This document shows positions 4,677 to 5,588 of a stretch of 5,588 bases of DNA, piece after piece. The stretch lies in NCBI GenBank assembly GCA_007130585.1, contig SLSE01000231.1, forward strand, positions 1 through 5,588, read 5' to 3'. The first letter of the stretch is position 1. Each line of letters opens with the position of its first letter. The translations under genes and the position numbers were made by a program. The DNA comes from Syntrophomonadaceae bacterium (GTDB lineage Bacteria > Bacillota > Dethiobacteria > DTU022). A model generated the notes under the pieces. That model worked only from the letters and a program-made list of their open reading frames with translations, searched no databases and was not told the DNA's origin.

Positions 4677-5588
4677 TTACCTGCCTCCTTCCATGGCAAG
4701 GGCCCGCGCCGGACACTCTTTGAAACAGATCCCGCAGCCCTTGCAGTAGTCAAGGTTCAATTCATAGCGGCCGTCTACAATATCGACAGCCATATCCGGG
4801 CAAAACAGGTAGCAGATCCCGCAGGAATTGCAGGTTCCGCAGCCCAGGCAGCGCGCGGCTTCTTCAGCCGGCGCTTCCTGCCTGTCAAGCAGCTCAAGGC
4901 TCCCCCGGGCCGCCAGGTTAAGTTCTTCAAACGTTACGGGGCTATCGCCGGGCAGGTCAGTTTCCGGCCCGGGCAGCCCTTCGGTTTTCGCCATGATCGC
5001 CATGGCCGCTATACGACCCGCCCTGATTGCTTCAGGAACGGTAGCGGGGCCGCTGACCAGGTCGCCGCCCGCAAAGATGGTTGCCGGGCGGTCCAGGGAC
5101 TCAAATATGGAATAATCGCGTTCCTGGCCCAGGGCCATGACCACTGTGCCGCAGGACCGGCTGAAAGACCGGCTCCGGTCTACGCTGAGGCCACTTAGGG
5201 TAGTTATGCAGTGATCGAAGATAACGCTTTCTATTTCCTCCCCGGCCGGTTCAATTTCGCGGGGCAGGGCATTGCAGATCAGTTCGACACCTTCGCGTTC
5301 AGCCGCTTCCACCTCTTCCTGGCTGGCAGGCATCTCCGCCCTGCTGCGGCGGTAAATAAGGGTAACGTGGTTGATACCGCTCAGGCGCAGGGCGCTGCGA
5401 GCGCTGTCGACGGCGGCATTTCCTCCGCCGATTACCACTACCGGATCGGCTATCTCAAGCGGTTTGCCGGTATTGATCCGGCTTAAAAACTCCAGCGCAT
5501 TGTAAACGCCGGCGCTGTCTTCACCGGGAATGCCGGCCCGGCGGGGCTTCCAGGCCCCGGGGCCCAGGAAAACCTCGTCGTATTCAGC
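4677..5588 (-). CDS. FAD/NAD(P)-dependent oxidoreductase (GltD/NfnB-like) fused to a 2[4Fe-4S] ferredoxin domain, N-terminus cut by window edge
   Basis: The last 303 codons of a longer gene, open without interruption to the right edge. Numbering from the edge: VVVIGGGNAAVD (50-61) is the Rossmann dinucleotide motif; YRRSRAEMPAS (79-89) follows the second strand and resembles the NADP-binding segment of glutamate synthase small subunits; AGGDLVSGPATVPEAIRAG (173-191) is the closing FAD-binding block. A linker then leads to ten cysteines: C247, C250, C253, C256, C259, C263 followed by Pro, then C282, C285, C288, C292 followed by Pro. The last eight form two typical [4Fe-4S] motifs like those of PorD. 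The missing upstream part should hold the FAD-binding GxGxxG and perhaps N-terminal Fe-S domains. Being one base from porA, it likely works as an electron-transfer subunit moving electrons between POR (or free ferredoxin) and NAD(P). Alternatives are a standalone ferredoxin:NAD(P) reductase or a glutamate synthase small-subunit homologue; no glutamate synthase large subunit is visible. Confidence 0.85.
   Translation of the reverse strand, partial: AEYDEVFLGPGAWKPRRAGIPGEDSAGVYNALEFLSRINTGKPLEIADPVVVIGGGNAAVDSARSALRLSGINHVTLIYRRSRAEMPASQEEVEAAEREGVELICNALPREIEPAGEEIESVIFDHCITTLSGLSVDRSRSFSRSCGTVVMALGQERDYSIFESLDRPATIFAGGDLVSGPATVPEAIRAGRIAAMAIMAKTEGLPGPETDLPGDSPVTFEELNLAARGSLELLDRQEAPAEEAARCLGCGTCNSCGICYLFCPDMAVDIVDGRYELNLDYCKGCGICFKECPARALAMEGGR
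4684..4692 (-). promoter_or_regulatory. Ribosome binding site of porA inside the upstream gene
   Basis: GGAAGGAGG on the minus strand lies within the last codons of the flavoprotein gene and ends 8 bases before the porA ATG at 4675. The flavoprotein stop (TAA, 4679-4677) falls between this site and the ATG, so ribosomes ending the first gene finish on the start of the second. It fixes the porA start against longer in-frame alternatives. Confidence 0.8.

Noticed and set aside
3557..4723. A 388-codon open frame on the plus strand opposite porA.
   Set aside because: It is antisense to a clearly conserved gene, shows no recognisable family motif, and is the kind of long mirror frame that GC-biased codon use creates.
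4676..4753. An N-terminal extension of PorA by about 26 codons, overlapping the flavoprotein gene.
   Set aside because: The extension is low in similarity to PorA N-termini and would place the start away from the strong AAGGAGG site that serves the ATG at 4675.

Overview
The window is a compact, one-directional block of central carbon metabolism genes. All six supported genes are on the minus strand, so they are read from the right edge to the left edge. In that order they are: the C-terminal part of a flavin/NAD(P) oxidoreductase fused to a two-cluster ferredoxin domain (cut by the right edge); porA and porB, the alpha and beta subunits of pyruvate:ferredoxin oxidoreductase (POR); fumA and fumB, the alpha and beta subunits of a two-subunit class I [4Fe-4S] fumarase; and a short bacterial-type malic enzyme (cut by the left edge). 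No RNA gene, mobile element, CRISPR array or clear terminator was seen.

The three right-hand genes are very tightly packed. One base separates the flavoprotein stop from the porA start, and the porA stop overlaps the porB start. They look like one translationally coupled unit. The 187-base AT-rich gap at 2453-2639 is the only real intergenic space. It holds a candidate -35 box and a perfect 8+8 inverted repeat, and probably carries the promoter and operator of the fumarase-malic enzyme unit. fumA and fumB are 29 bases apart. fumB and the malic enzyme gene are 57 bases apart.

Together the products make a continuous route: fumarate to malate (fumarase), malate to pyruvate plus CO2 (malic enzyme), and pyruvate to acetyl-CoA plus CO2 and reduced ferredoxin (POR). 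The ferredoxin-flavoprotein fusion is placed to pass POR electrons to or from NAD(P). Such a route suits the oxidative end of the methylmalonyl-CoA pathway in propionate-oxidising syntrophs, or complete or partial oxidation of C4 acids by anaerobes. The reverse direction, from pyruvate to fumarate, cannot be excluded from sequence.

The oxygen-sensitive enzymes (POR and an Fe-S fumarase) point to a strict anaerobe. Moderately high GC coding sequence, strong AGGAGG ribosome binding sites, and TTG and GTG starts fit a Gram-positive anaerobe of the Peptococcaceae/Desulfotomaculum/Pelotomaculum type. That placement is an inference from gene content and style, not from an alignment. No wholly unknown system was found. 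The most interesting point is the fused flavin-NAD(P)-ferredoxin protein standing where a separate POR delta subunit would normally be.
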